This document shows, one piece after another, positions 10,524 to 19,438 of a stretch of DNA of 64,000 bases (its first letter is position 1; every line of letters starts with the position of its first letter). The stretch is from Prochlorococcus sp. AG-347-M15. Its GTDB lineage: Bacteria; Cyanobacteriota; Cyanobacteriia; PCC-6307; Cyanobiaceae. The notes under the pieces were generated by a model. It was not told the origin of the DNA, did no database searches, and was given only the letters and a program-made list of their open reading frames with translations. The stretch covers positions 62,001 to 126,000 of the forward strand of contig QCCS01000001.1 of the NCBI GenBank assembly GCA_003281185.1, in the 5' to 3' direction. Both the position numbers and the translations under genes were made by a program.

Positions 10524-10909
10524 TAGTTTTGTACCTCCGCATTAGATTGAGTAGGAGCAGACTCAACAGAAATACTGATATGGCAAGTCTGTTTTTTAAT
10601 TGAAAAAGCTCGACCTTGAGCTCTAGGCCTATATCTTTTCATTACAGGACCACTATTAGCCCATGCAGAAGAAATCACTAAGGTAGATGGATCCATTCCA
10701 AAGTTATGTTCTGCATTGGCAACCGCAGATCTTAGAACTTTAGTAATAGGGTCTGTAGATCTATAAGGCATAAATTCCAACATAATTAGTGCATCTCTAT
10801 AGGATCTACCTCTGATTTGATCCAAAACTCTTCTCACTTTAGAGGCTGATCCCCGAACATAATTCCCATGAGCTATGGCTATTTTTGGTGTTTCAGGTGT
10901 TTTTGTCAT
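10523..10909 (-). CDS. rplV: 50S ribosomal protein L22
   Basis: L22 lines the exit tunnel. The 128-residue product shows the family pattern [19 protein letters not shown], the helix [18 protein letters not shown] and the [20 protein letters not shown] beta-hairpin block. It is coupled to rpsS upstream (four-base overlap) and to rpsC downstream (one base). Confidence 0.97.
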
Positions 10910-11184
10910 GATTTTGCTCCTTTCTTATCTCTTATGTGACCTCGGTAAGTGCGTGTGGGAGCAAATTCACCGAGTTTATGACCAATCATTTGTTCAGTAA
11001 TAAATACAGGAATGTGAGTCTTGCCATTATGTACGGCAATTGTGTGACCGATCATTAAAGGTAAAATCGTAGAAGATCTCGACCAAGTTTTGATAACAGA
11101 CTTGTCATTATCAGTATTTTGTTTTTCAACCTTTTTGAGCAGGCTATCAGCTATGAAAGGTCCTTTTTTTAGTGAACGTCCCAT
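10906..11184 (-). CDS. rpsS: 30S ribosomal protein S19
   Basis: S19 sits in the head of the small subunit with S13. The 92-residue protein has [19 protein letters not shown], the [23 protein letters not shown] segment in two parts, and the C-terminal [15 protein letters not shown] block, all diagnostic. It follows rplB by 37 bases and overlaps rplV by four. Confidence 0.97.
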
Positions 11185-11221
11185 GATTATGTAATAGAAA
11201 TTGAAATAATGAATGAAGTAA

Positions 11222-12085
11222 TCAAGAGTCTCTTCCTCCTCTACTCCTCTTAGAAACGCGACGACGTCTTCGAACTACTAGTTTATTACTTGGTTTGTTC
11301 TTTTTTCGTGTCTTTAATCCAAGAGCTGGTTTACCCCATGGAGTAACTGGGCCTGCTCTACCAATTGGTGCTTTTCCCTCTCCTCCTCCATGTGGATGAT
11401 CACATGGGTTCATTACACTACCTCTCACTTGTGGCCTTCTTCCTAGCCACCTTCTTCTTCCTGCTTTACCTAAGCTAGTATTTCTTATTTCAGAATTACC
11501 AACTTCTCCAAGAGTTGCGTAGCATTCTTTTCTTACAAGTCTTACCTCAGTGGATGGGAGTTTTAAAGCAACATAATCTCCCTCTTTTGCCATAACTTGG
11601 GCACTAGCTCCTGCGGATCTAACCATCTGAGCACCTCTACCTGCATATAATTCAACACAATGGACACTAGATCCTAATGGCATAACAGAAAGTGGCATAG
11701 CATTTCCATCCTCAATTGGAACATTTTCTCCAGATATGACGTTTTGTCCAACTTTTACTCCGGCTGGGGCAATAATATATCTTTTTTCCCCATCTTCATA
11801 AAATAATAGTGCTAGCCTTGCATTTCTATGAGGATCGTAGTGGATAGCTGCAACCTTAGCTTTTATATTTCTTTTATCTCTTCTAAAGTCGACTAATCTA
11901 TATTGCCTTTTATGACCACCTCCACGATGTCGACATGTTATGACTCCACGATTATTCCTACCTTTAACTCTATGTTTAGAAACTATTAGCGATCTTTCAG
12001 GATTTGCACTTGTTATTTCACTAAAGTCAGTAACTACTCTCTGCCTAGAGCCAGGTGTATAAGGTTTAAATTTACGAATTGCCAT
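11222..12085 (-). CDS. rplB: 50S ribosomal protein L2
   Basis: L2 is essential for subunit association and peptidyl transfer. The 287-residue product has the [16 protein letters not shown] start, the [20 protein letters not shown] segment, and the highly conserved loop [20 protein letters not shown] that holds the functionally important His. It lies between rplW and rpsS. Confidence 0.97.
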
Positions 12086-12097
12086 GATTAAAACTCC

Positions 12098-12400
12098 TTA
12101 AGATTCTGGAAATAGTTGGATTTTGTCTCCTTCAGCAAGACGTACAATTGCCTTCTTGACCTGAGAACGTTTACCGGAAAATTTCCCGACTCTTCTTGTT
12201 CTCCTAGGAGGATTCATAGTGTTAACTCCTATGACTTTAACACTGAACAAGGCTTCTATAGCTGCCTTTATTTGTGGCTTTGCCGCTCTATGATCAACTT
12301 CAAAAGTATATTGATTGAGATCTAGTGCGTTTGTAGCTTTCTCAGTAATAACTGGTTTTCGTATTAAATCGGATAAACGAGAATCGAATAATTTACTCAT
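12098..12400 (-). CDS. rplW: 50S ribosomal protein L23
   Basis: L23 is the docking site for trigger factor and SRP at the tunnel exit. The 100-residue protein has the [20 protein letters not shown] opening and the [18 protein letters not shown] helix followed by [14 protein letters not shown]. Its start overlaps the rplD stop by four bases. Confidence 0.97.
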   Translation of the reverse strand: MSKLFDSRLSDLIRKPVITEKATNALDLNQYTFEVDHRAAKPQIKAAIEALFSVKVIGVNTMNPPRRTRRVGKFSGKRSQVKKAIVRLAEGDKIQLFPES

Positions 12401-13029
12401 GATGCATAAACCTCCTGAATTTTATCTATCGCTGATTGACCTATGACCAATTTATTAGCATTGAGAATATCAAATACGTTTAATTGATCGGCGGCAATTA
12501 ATTTTACTTTTTCAATATTATTGATAGATTTTTTTATGACATCGGACGGACCATCAAGAATAACCAAAACTTTTTCAGTTTTTTGTATACCTAATCGAGC
12601 AAGGCCATTGATGATATCACTTGTTTTAGGTTGCTTTAGAGAGGAACCAAAATCTTCAACAGCCTTCATATCAGTTACTCTGGACATAAGTGCTGTTCTG
12701 AGAGCTAATCTACGTTCCTTACGATTCATATCAAGATTGTAAGAACGTGGCTTCGGTCCAAAAATAATTCCACCACCAGGTCTTAAGGGTGTCCTGATTG
12801 ATCCTTGACGAGCTCTTCCTGTACCTTTCTGTTTATATGGCTTTCTACCGCCCCCACGCACTTCAGATCTTGTCAAAGTTGATGCTGTACCTTGTCTTTT
12901 GTTTGCTAGCTGCCTCAGGACTGCTCTATGCATTAAGTCTGCCGAAGAAGTGTCTTTAGCAACTGCTAAATCAAGAGTAACTTTGCCGGATTTTTTACCA
13001 TCCCACTTTAGGGTTTCAAGTGTTGTCAT
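12397..13029 (-). CDS. rplD: 50S ribosomal protein L4
   Basis: L4 reaches into the exit tunnel. The 210-residue product contains the tunnel loop ([20 protein letters not shown], then [20 protein letters not shown]) and the C-terminal Rossmann-like part. The extraribosomal regulatory role known from E. coli L4 is not established here. It is coupled by four-base overlaps with rplC and rplW. Confidence 0.97.
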   Translation of the reverse strand: MTTLETLKWDGKKSGKVTLDLAVAKDTSSADLMHRAVLRQLANKRQGTASTLTRSEVRGGGRKPYKQKGTGRARQGSIRTPLRPGGGIIFGPKPRSYNLDMNRKERRLALRTALMSRVTDMKAVEDFGSSLKQPKTSDIINGLARLGIQKTEKVLVILDGPSDVIKKSINNIEKVKLIAADQLNVFDILNANKLVIGQSAIDKIQEVYAS

Positions 13030-13679
13030 GATTTTTCACCTCCTTTTTTGCCTACAACATTGTTTGGCTTAATATTTACAATTGAGCCTGGCTTACCTGG
13101 TATAGAACCCTTTACTACAAGCAAATTTTTCTGATCATCAATTTTTAGTACTAATAAACCTTTAGTAGTTATTTGTTTTCCTCCATATCTTCCTGCCATT
13201 CTTTTCCCGGGATAAATTCTTCCTGGAGTTGTTCCTGCTCCTGTAGATCCTGGTGCTCTATGATTTTTTGAACCATGACTCATAGGCCCTCTGCTAAAAC
13301 CATGTCTTTTCTGATAACCAGCAAAACCTCTACCCATGGATTTGCCACTGATATCAACTTTTTGACCAACCTCAAAGTTTTTTACAGTTATTTGATTTCC
13401 GATTTCATAAGATGAAGTTTCTGCAACCCTATATTCTTTCAAATGCTTTAAAAGTTCTTCTCCTGACTTCAACAAATGTCCTTTTTCAGGTTTACTTATA
13501 TGCTTCTCTTTGGACAAGCCATAACCTATCTGAACAGCAGTGTAACCATCCAAAGCGTTTGTTTTCAGTTGAGTGACTCGGCAAGGTCCAGCTTCAATAA
13601 GAGTAACTGGTACAGAATTACCTTTGTCGTCGAAAAGTTGGGACATGCCCAATTTCTTTCCTAAAATTCCTATAGACAT
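13026..13679 (-). CDS. rplC: 50S ribosomal protein L3
   Basis: L3 initiates large-subunit assembly near the peptidyl-transferase centre. The 217-residue protein starts [20 protein letters not shown] and has the central block SKGRGF-like [15 protein letters not shown] plus [20 protein letters not shown]. It is the first gene of the superoperon here; no S10 gene precedes it, because the next gene upstream, ndhN, is divergent across a 278-base spacer. Confidence 0.97.
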   Translation of the reverse strand: MSIGILGKKLGMSQLFDDKGNSVPVTLIEAGPCRVTQLKTNALDGYTAVQIGYGLSKEKHISKPEKGHLLKSGEELLKHLKEYRVAETSSYEIGNQITVKNFEVGQKVDISGKSMGRGFAGYQKRHGFSRGPMSHGSKNHRAPGSTGAGTTPGRIYPGKRMAGRYGGKQITTKGLLVLKIDDQKNLLVVKGSIPGKPGSIVNIKPNNVVGKKGGEKS

Positions 13680-13897
13680 AAGACTAAGTTAGGCTAGCTC
13701 ATAATGATTTTTCAATTATCTAAACCCTTCAGTTATTAAGGTGAAGTTAATAAAAAACAATTAATAAGGTTGAGACTTATCTAAAAACATAGATAGTTTC
13801 TCTGGGATAAACCCACCTGAATTTTTTAACGAAACGCTAAAAAACGTGAAATTTTGCAGAGGCTCGGCTAGCTTGCGAGCGTAAAAATTCACTGAGT

Positions 13898-13907
13898 TAC
13901 AATTGTA
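13898..13907. promoter_or_regulatory. Candidate shared -10 element for divergent rplC and ndhN promoters
   Basis: The spacer between rplC and ndhN contains the perfect palindrome TACAATTGTA. Each strand therefore carries a TACAAT hexamer, close to the bacterial -10 consensus, so one symmetric site could fire both ways. On the plus strand it would give an ndhN leader of about 48 bases; on the minus strand the leader of rplC would be over 200 bases and would contain a GCTCG/CGAGC stem at 13862-13880. No strong -35 element is visible on either side. This is inference from sequence only. Confidence 0.35.
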
Positions 13908-13957
13908 CAACATCAAGTACCATAAAATAAAATAATATATAAATAAAGGAAATTTTT

Positions 13958-14434
13958 ATGCCATTACTTCTCACAGGAAAAAAGTTTCATAACGATTTAA
14001 AAACAAACAAATGTCTTGCAATCTTTGCTCCTCTTGAAGGTGGTTATGAAACTCGTCTTTTGAGGAGAATGAGGGCCAAGGGCTTTAAAACTTTTATAAC
14101 CTCAGCAAGAGGGCTTGGAGATCCAGAAGTCTTCTTGCTCAAATTGCATGGCGTTAGACCACCGCACCTTGGTCATCAAAGCGTTGGAAGAAACGGAGCA
14201 CTCGGGGAAGTTCAGCAAGTTATCCCACAAGCTTCTGAGTTATTTAATGAAAATGATAAAAATAAATTACTTTGGTTATTAGAAGGTCAAGTACTATCTC
14301 AATCTGAATTAGAGAGCTTAATAGAGATTTGCACTAACGATAATAAACTAACGATAGTTGTTGAAATGGGGGGTTCAAGAAAACTTGAATGGAAGCCGTT
14401 AAGTAATTATATTTTAGATGAATTTGAAAGTTAA
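13958..14434 (+). CDS. ndhN: NAD(P)H-quinone oxidoreductase subunit N
   Basis: NdhN is a peripheral-arm subunit of the cyanobacterial/chloroplast NDH-1 complex, which takes electrons from ferredoxin for cyclic flow, respiration and CO2 uptake. The 158-residue product matches the family along its length, including [41 protein letters not shown] in two parts, and the Gly-rich [13 protein letters not shown]. An AAAGGA ribosome-binding sequence lies just upstream of the ATG. It is followed after five bases by ldpA, implying cotranscription. Confidence 0.95.
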   Translation: MPLLLTGKKFHNDLKTNKCLAIFAPLEGGYETRLLRRMRAKGFKTFITSARGLGDPEVFLLKLHGVRPPHLGHQSVGRNGALGEVQQVIPQASELFNENDKNKLLWLLEGQVLSQSELESLIEICTNDNKLTIVVEMGGSRKLEWKPLSNYILDEFES

Positions 14435-14439
14435 ATTGT

Positions 14440-15438
14440 TTGATTACAACTAAGAATAAAAAAGATAAATGGATTAAATTAATTTGTGGTGCCAGTAATG
14501 AAGATATAGTTGCCATAGAGGATTTATGTGCGATTTATACTGCTGCTGGTGTCGACTACATTGATGTTGCCGCAGAAGAATCTATAGTCCACGCAGCAAA
14601 AAAAGGAATTGAGTGGGCAAACAAAGTCTTTAAAAACTCCCCTGGATTAATGATAAGTATTAGTGATGGAAATGATATCCACTTTCGTAAAGCAAAATTT
14701 GATCCATTGAAATGTCCACCTAATTGTCCAAGACCGTGCGAAAAAGTATGCCCCACCTTTGCAATTGATAATTCTGGGATCAAAAAGAGTAAATGTTATG
14801 GGTGTGGAAGATGTTTGAGTAGCTGTCCTCTCAATTTAATAAGTGAATATGAATATAATTTGTCAAAAGATGATTTAGGATCAACACTTCAGAAAATAAG
14901 GCCTAATGCAGTTGAAATTCATACAGAAATCAATCGCCTAGATTCTTTTGCAAAAGTTGTAAGTACCCTTAAAAGTTCTGGAATGAAATTAGACAAGATA
15001 TCTATCAGTTGTGGATTAAATCAATCTTTCAAAAAATCACAAGAGCCCGAAGATCTTTTGAAGGCTCTTTGGGAAAGATATGAAATTCTGAAAAAACTCG
15101 ATATTCCCCTTATTTGGCAGCTAGATGGAAGGCCAATGTCTGGAGATCTTGCTCCTTCAACAAGTAGAGATTCTGTTAAATTGTTTGAAAAAATCGGTTC
15201 AGATCTTCCACCTGGATTAATTCAATTGGCAGGAGGAACAAATGAAAAAACTCATGAATTTTTGAATTCAAACAATCTCCCAGACGGAATAGCATTTGGA
15301 AGTGCTGCAAGAAAAATTATGCAGCCCCTGATTGAATTTGCTCACAAAAATAACAAAAAACTCTATGAGTATCCTGAAAGAATGGCTTTAGCGATCAAAA
15401 AAGCTAAGAAATTTCTAGAGCCATGGAAATCTAGCTAA
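14440..15438 (+). CDS. ldpA: Light-dependent period protein LdpA, iron-sulfur protein
   Basis: LdpA is an iron-sulfur protein that links redox state to the circadian clock in Synechococcus elongatus. The 332-residue product has two cysteine clusters near residues 92-104 (CPPNCPRPCEKVCP) and 119-129 (CYGCGRCLSSCP), the second being a classical 4Fe-4S ferredoxin motif. The start is TTG at 14440; it lies five bases after the ndhN stop, and no upstream ATG is available without overlapping ndhN. The C-terminal half (from about residue 140) resembles a TIM-barrel-like region with GLIQLAGGTNEKTH. Function is transferred from the family. Confidence 0.88.
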   Translation: MITTKNKKDKWIKLICGASNEDIVAIEDLCAIYTAAGVDYIDVAAEESIVHAAKKGIEWANKVFKNSPGLMISISDGNDIHFRKAKFDPLKCPPNCPRPCEKVCPTFAIDNSGIKKSKCYGCGRCLSSCPLNLISEYEYNLSKDDLGSTLQKIRPNAVEIHTEINRLDSFAKVVSTLKSSGMKLDKISISCGLNQSFKKSQEPEDLLKALWERYEILKKLDIPLIWQLDGRPMSGDLAPSTSRDSVKLFEKIGSDLPPGLIQLAGGTNEKTHEFLNSNNLPDGIAFGSAARKIMQPLIEFAHKNNKKLYEYPERMALAIKKAKKFLEPWKSS

Positions 15439-15542
15439 TTCAAATAATATTTTTATTTTTCAAAACTAGCGCAATGTTTATAAAAATTTTGTATTTTTTT
15501 GGATAGAAAAAAATCTTTTCATGTATTAAAATAAAAAATCAA

Positions 15543-15614
15543 TGGGCCGTCGCCAAGTGGTAAGGCATCGGGTTTTGGTCTCGACATTCCTAGGTTCGAA
15601 TCCTAGCGGCCCAG
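15543..15614 (+). tRNA. trnQ: tRNA-Gln (anticodon TTG)
   Basis: A complete cloverleaf is visible. The acceptor stem TGGGCCG pairs with CGGCCCA, the anticodon loop TTTTGGT carries TTG (reading CAA/CAG), and the T-arm contains GGTTCGAATCC. The discriminator base is G. CCA is not encoded. It lies 17 bases upstream of the HAD-hydrolase gene. Confidence 0.96.
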
Positions 15615-15630
15615 TTCTAATAATCAATAG

Positions 15631-16407
15631 GTGTCTTCTCAAAAAATATTTCTATTTGATTTCGATGGAGTAATAGTCGATGGAATGCAAGAATATTGGC
15701 ATAGTTCCTTGCTGGCCTGTGAAAGATATTTAAATTCGCCTTGCATCTCTGTTGATCAAAAACTTTATAAAAGAGTACCAAATTCTTTCAAAGAAATTAG
15801 GCCTTGGGTTAAATATGGTTGGGAAATGATTCTAATTGTTCACGAAATTATTAAAACAGAAAATCCATTAAAAAATGATAATAAAGATGATTTCATTAAT
15901 AATTACCATCAAAATTGCCAGAGAATATTAAATGAAAATTCCTGGATTGCCGAAGATTTACAAAAAATGTTAGATCAGTCGCGCAAGTACCAAATTGATA
16001 AAGATTTTAAATCGTGGGTAAATTTACATAATCCTTTTTTTGAAATTATAAAGTTTATGAAAGAATTAAGGAAAAGGGAAATAAAAACGGGAATCATAAC
16101 AACTAAAGGTAAAATATTCGCAGAAAAAATTCTTCAACAATTAAATATTTTTCCAGAATTTATTTTTGGTTATGAATCCGGAACTAAAGTCAAAATAGCT
16201 GAGATGCTTACACAAAATCATGAAATTCTAGGCTTTATAGAAGATAGAAAAAAAACTCTAATCGATATTAAACAAAATTCAGAAACTTCTCACATTCCAT
16301 GCTTCCTAGCTGATTGGGGATATTTGAAAGAAACAGATAAGTATAATTTAAGTAATGAAATCAAATTAATAAAATTAGGCAAACTTGAGGAATTAGTTGC
16401 AATTTAA
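15631..16407 (+). CDS. HAD-superfamily hydrolase
   Basis: The 258-residue product has the haloacid-dehalogenase motifs: motif I FDFDGVIVDG with nucleophile Asp10 and acid Asp12, motif II IITTK near residue 153, and motif IV GFIEDRKKTL near residue 210. A helical cap domain of about 120 residues follows motif I, as in phosphoglycolate-phosphatase-like enzymes. The substrate cannot be told from sequence. The start is GTG at 15631, giving a natural N terminus (SSQKIFLFDFDG). It follows tRNA-Gln and precedes the LexA box of recA. Confidence 0.85.
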   Translation: MSSQKIFLFDFDGVIVDGMQEYWHSSLLACERYLNSPCISVDQKLYKRVPNSFKEIRPWVKYGWEMILIVHEIIKTENPLKNDNKDDFINNYHQNCQRILNENSWIAEDLQKMLDQSRKYQIDKDFKSWVNLHNPFFEIIKFMKELRKREIKTGIITTKGKIFAEKILQQLNIFPEFIFGYESGTKVKIAEMLTQNHEILGFIEDRKKTLIDIKQNSETSHIPCFLADWGYLKETDKYNLSNEIKLIKLGKLEELVAI

Positions 16408-16421
16408 AGATAACCAGCTAG

Positions 16422-16435
16422 AGTACAGGTGTACT
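16422..16435 (+). promoter_or_regulatory. LexA (SOS) box upstream of recA
   Basis: The 14-base AGTACAGGTGTACT is an inverted repeat (AGTAC / GTACT) that matches the cyanobacterial LexA operator AGTAC-N4-GTACT at nearly all positions. It directly abuts TATAGT at 16435-16440, a plausible -10 hexamer, so bound repressor would block polymerase. It lies 84 bases upstream of the recA start. No lexA gene is in the window. Confidence 0.78.
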
Positions 16436-16519
16436 ATAGTTTGTATTTATGAAGTTTGGTTTAAATAAAAATTTCCAAATTTAGAATAATTACAAGAACT
16501 TTAACCAATAAATCAAACA

Positions 16520-17617
16520 ATGAGCCTTGAAGAAAACAAAAAAACTGAATCAAAAGAAAAAGACAAGGCATTAAGTCTTGTCTTAGGTCAAATAGAAAGA
16601 AATTTTGGACGAGGATCAATAATGAGACTTGGTGACGCCTCAAGAATGAAAGTAGAAACAATATCTACTGGAGCGCTCACCTTAGATTTAGCATTAGGAG
16701 GAGGCTACCCAAAAGGAAGAGTAGTAGAAGTTTACGGACCAGAAAGTTCAGGAAAAACTACATTAACGCTGCACGCGATTGCGGAAGTCCAAAAGAATGG
16801 AGGAGTAGCAGCATTTGTAGATGCTGAGCATGCACTCGATCCAGTTTATGCAGCCTCTTTAGGAGTTGATGTTGAAAATTTGTTAGTTTCACAACCAGAT
16901 ACAGGTGAAATGGCTCTGGAAATAGTTGACCAACTTATAAGATCAAGTGCAGTAGATCTTGTAGTTGTTGACTCGGTCGCAGCGCTAACCCCAAGAGCTG
17001 AGATAGAAGGAGAGATGGGAGATCACGTAATTGGAAGCCAAGCAAGGCTAATGAGCCAAGCAATGAGGAAAATAACAGGAAATATTGGTAAATCTGGATG
17101 TACGGTAATATTCCTGAATCAATTACGCCTAAAAATTGGCGTTACATACGGCAATCCAGAAACAACTACAGGAGGTAATGCATTAAAATTTTATGCCTCA
17201 GTGAGACTTGATATCAGAAGAATTCAAACTCTTAAAAGAGGTACTGAAGAATATGGCATAAGAGCAAAAGTGAAAGTAGCAAAAAACAAAGTTGCGCCAC
17301 CATTTAGAATTGCAGAGTTTGATATTCTCTTCGGAAAAGGTATTAGTACAACAGGATGTTTATTAGATTTAGCAGAAGAGACTAATATCATAATAAGGAG
17401 AGGTGCTTGGTATAGTTATGAAGGAGAAAATATTGGACAAGGAAGAGATAATACAATTATTTGGCTTGATCAAAACATAGAAATCAGGAATAAAGTAGAA
17501 TCTATGGTTAAAGCGAAATTAACAGAAGGGACTGAAGTCAGTTCTAATTCAATGAAAGCATTAAATAGCAATCCTGCTAACACAATCGCTGTTAATGATA
17601 TAAAAACAGTAGCGTAG
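16520..17617 (+). CDS. recA: Recombinase RecA
   Basis: RecA forms ATP-dependent filaments on single-stranded DNA, catalyses strand exchange and triggers LexA self-cleavage. The 365-residue product has Walker A GPESSGKT at 73-80, the [10 protein letters not shown] segment, Walker [11 protein letters not shown], and the L2 loop with [17 protein letters not shown]. The start ATG at 16520 gives a charged N-terminal extension ([13 protein letters not shown]) before the core. The LexA box upstream indicates SOS control. The stop lies two bases from the stop of the convergent gene. Confidence 0.98.
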   Translation: MSLEENKKTESKEKDKALSLVLGQIERNFGRGSIMRLGDASRMKVETISTGALTLDLALGGGYPKGRVVEVYGPESSGKTTLTLHAIAEVQKNGGVAAFVDAEHALDPVYAASLGVDVENLLVSQPDTGEMALEIVDQLIRSSAVDLVVVDSVAALTPRAEIEGEMGDHVIGSQARLMSQAMRKITGNIGKSGCTVIFLNQLRLKIGVTYGNPETTTGGNALKFYASVRLDIRRIQTLKRGTEEYGIRAKVKVAKNKVAPPFRIAEFDILFGKGISTTGCLLDLAEETNIIIRRGAWYSYEGENIGQGRDNTIIWLDQNIEIRNKVESMVKAKLTEGTEVSSNSMKALNSNPANTIAVNDIKTVA

Positions 17618-17619
17618 AT

Positions 17620-17865
17620 TTATAAAGAATCAGCTAAAGTCCACCACCCAGCAGCAGGGCCTATAAATCTCACTACGATCCATAAGATTACTAACCCTCC
17701 GATACCAAACCAACTAGCCTTAATACTTAATTTAATTAGATTATCTCTTTGATTAATTGTAAAGGGAAGCCATTCAAATAATCTTGGAGACTCATCAATT
17801 TTAGTTTTAGTATTATTTTTTTTTGGAGGTAAACCAAGTTTTTTACGTCTTTTAGCTTCTCCCAT
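17620..17865 (-). CDS. DUF2839-like small membrane protein
   Basis: This 81-residue protein begins MGEAKRRKKLGLPPKK, an N terminus shared by a cyanobacterial family annotated DUF2839, and has one predicted transmembrane helix near residues 53-70 (GIGGLVILWIVVRFIG). The C terminus AAGWWTLADSL is short. Function is unknown. It runs tail to tail with recA with a two-base gap. Confidence 0.65.
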   Translation of the reverse strand: MGEAKRRKKLGLPPKKNNTKTKIDESPRLFEWLPFTINQRDNLIKLSIKASWFGIGGLVILWIVVRFIGPAAGWWTLADSL

Positions 17866-17894
17866 ATTTCTTTAGTTATTTACAAAATCATAAC

Positions 17895-19343
17895 CTAATC
17901 AAAAGGTAACATATAGTTAATTTTTTTTGAGGGTTGAATGTTTTGCAAAAGTAATCTTCCCCAGTTTCTTTTATTTACTCTTCCATCTAAGATTATTAAT
18001 TTACCTGAATTTCTTCTTAAAGGAGAAATTGATCTTTCAAGTTTAATTCTAGCTTGAGGAAGAAAGAAGTCTCTGAACCAATCTTGAGAAAGCTTCTTTT
18101 TATGAGAGACTGTAATTGCATTAATAGGCTCTGACATATTTGGAATCGGAAGTAAAGGAATGATAATTTGTTCTGGAATTTGAATTAAATAAGAATTCAT
18201 AATCCACCAGTCAAAGCTAGAGCAAAGAATTTCATTTTTGCCAGAGGGAATTGTCTCTAGTAATACCCTCTTCCCATACTTAGAAGCTAATTCTGTAGCA
18301 ATGTTATTTTTTAAATCAATATCTTCAGATAAAACTAAAGTTAAACCCTTTCTAAAAAGTATTAACTTTTTGCATTTATCCAAGATTGAATTGGTAAAAA
18401 GAGGATTGTTAGGAAGCAACTGTTTAGAGGGTATGTATAATGAAATCTTTTTCTCTTCAAAATTACTTTTAAAATTAATAACCAAATCAATATCTAAACT
18501 GTGCTTTTTAAAATACATTTGGAAAAAATTATCTTTTCTCAATGCTGATAAAAAAACAAATTTATTATTTGAAAAAAATTCTCTAATTTGAGAAAGTTCA
18601 TCTATTGGCTGCAAATACAAATTCCAATCTAAATTTGTATCATTTAACTTTACCCAGCATGCCCAACCTTTTGATAATGCTTTGTTAACGCTTAAAAATT
18701 TCTCAGAAAAAAAGGAATTTTCATGAAAAAAATTCGAAAAAAAACTAATTTCTTTTTCGTTTAAATTAATATAACTATTTCCTAAGACCTTTCTCATGTA
18801 AAAATTTTTCTTCAAAGAATCATATACTTTTATAAATTTTTGATTGATTAATTCGAATTCTTTAAAATTTTTTGTCCAATCCTTTTTAAGTAAAGAAATT
18901 CTAAAATGATTTTTTAAATGCTGTTTTATGTCCTCAGTTCCAGAATAAATTATTCGATGATTTCTAAGATTACGAGAAGCAGGATCATTAAGTAGATTTT
19001 GGATTGTTATCAAACGAACATGATGATTTTCAAAAATAAGTTGATCATTTTTGAAAATGAAATTAAAACCTAAATCTCTTAATGAATCAATCTGAAATTG
19101 GCTTATAAATTGAATTTTTTCTTTAGATAAAATAAAAGTTGAATCCTCTTCCTTTAAAAATAAAGAAATCAAAATTGGAGGTAACCAATCATAGCTAGAG
19201 AAAATTTCTGAATTAATTAGATATGTAGAATCATTTTCAATACATTTGGAAATTATTCTCCCAAAAGAATATATGTGTTCCCAACTAATACTTTGATCTC
19301 TCAAAAAATTTTTCAAATATTGATGACTTAAAATTTCAAGCAT
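17895..19343 (-). CDS. Degenerate DinG/XPD-like helicase
   Basis: The 482-residue product has no Walker A motif in its N-terminal half. Its last 60 residues (FLPQARIKLERSI, then LIILDGRVNKRNWG) align with the motif VI region of DinG-type DNA helicases, where QA-x-GR-x-IR and LD-x-R are found; here the motif VI glycine and first arginine are altered. Cyanobacteria carry such a helicase-related gene near recA, which supports orthology. I regard it as a helicase-fold protein that has probably lost ATPase function, not a pseudogene, because the frame is intact. DNA binding is possible but unproven. Confidence 0.6.
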   Translation of the reverse strand: MLEILSHQYLKNFLRDQSISWEHIYSFGRIISKCIENDSTYLINSEIFSSYDWLPPILISLFLKEEDSTFILSKEKIQFISQFQIDSLRDLGFNFIFKNDQLIFENHHVRLITIQNLLNDPASRNLRNHRIIYSGTEDIKQHLKNHFRISLLKKDWTKNFKEFELINQKFIKVYDSLKKNFYMRKVLGNSYINLNEKEISFFSNFFHENSFFSEKFLSVNKALSKGWACWVKLNDTNLDWNLYLQPIDELSQIREFFSNNKFVFLSALRKDNFFQMYFKKHSLDIDLVINFKSNFEEKKISLYIPSKQLLPNNPLFTNSILDKCKKLILFRKGLTLVLSEDIDLKNNIATELASKYGKRVLLETIPSGKNEILCSSFDWWIMNSYLIQIPEQIIIPLLPIPNMSEPINAITVSHKKKLSQDWFRDFFLPQARIKLERSISPLRRNSGKLIILDGRVNKRNWGRLLLQNIQPSKKINYMLPFD

Positions 19344-19438
19344 TTATAATTAATTTAATTTCAAATACATACAAAATTTATGAACCTAATATACAAAAAA
19401 TTGGTATCAATATAAGAGGGTCTTGAATTAATCAATCT

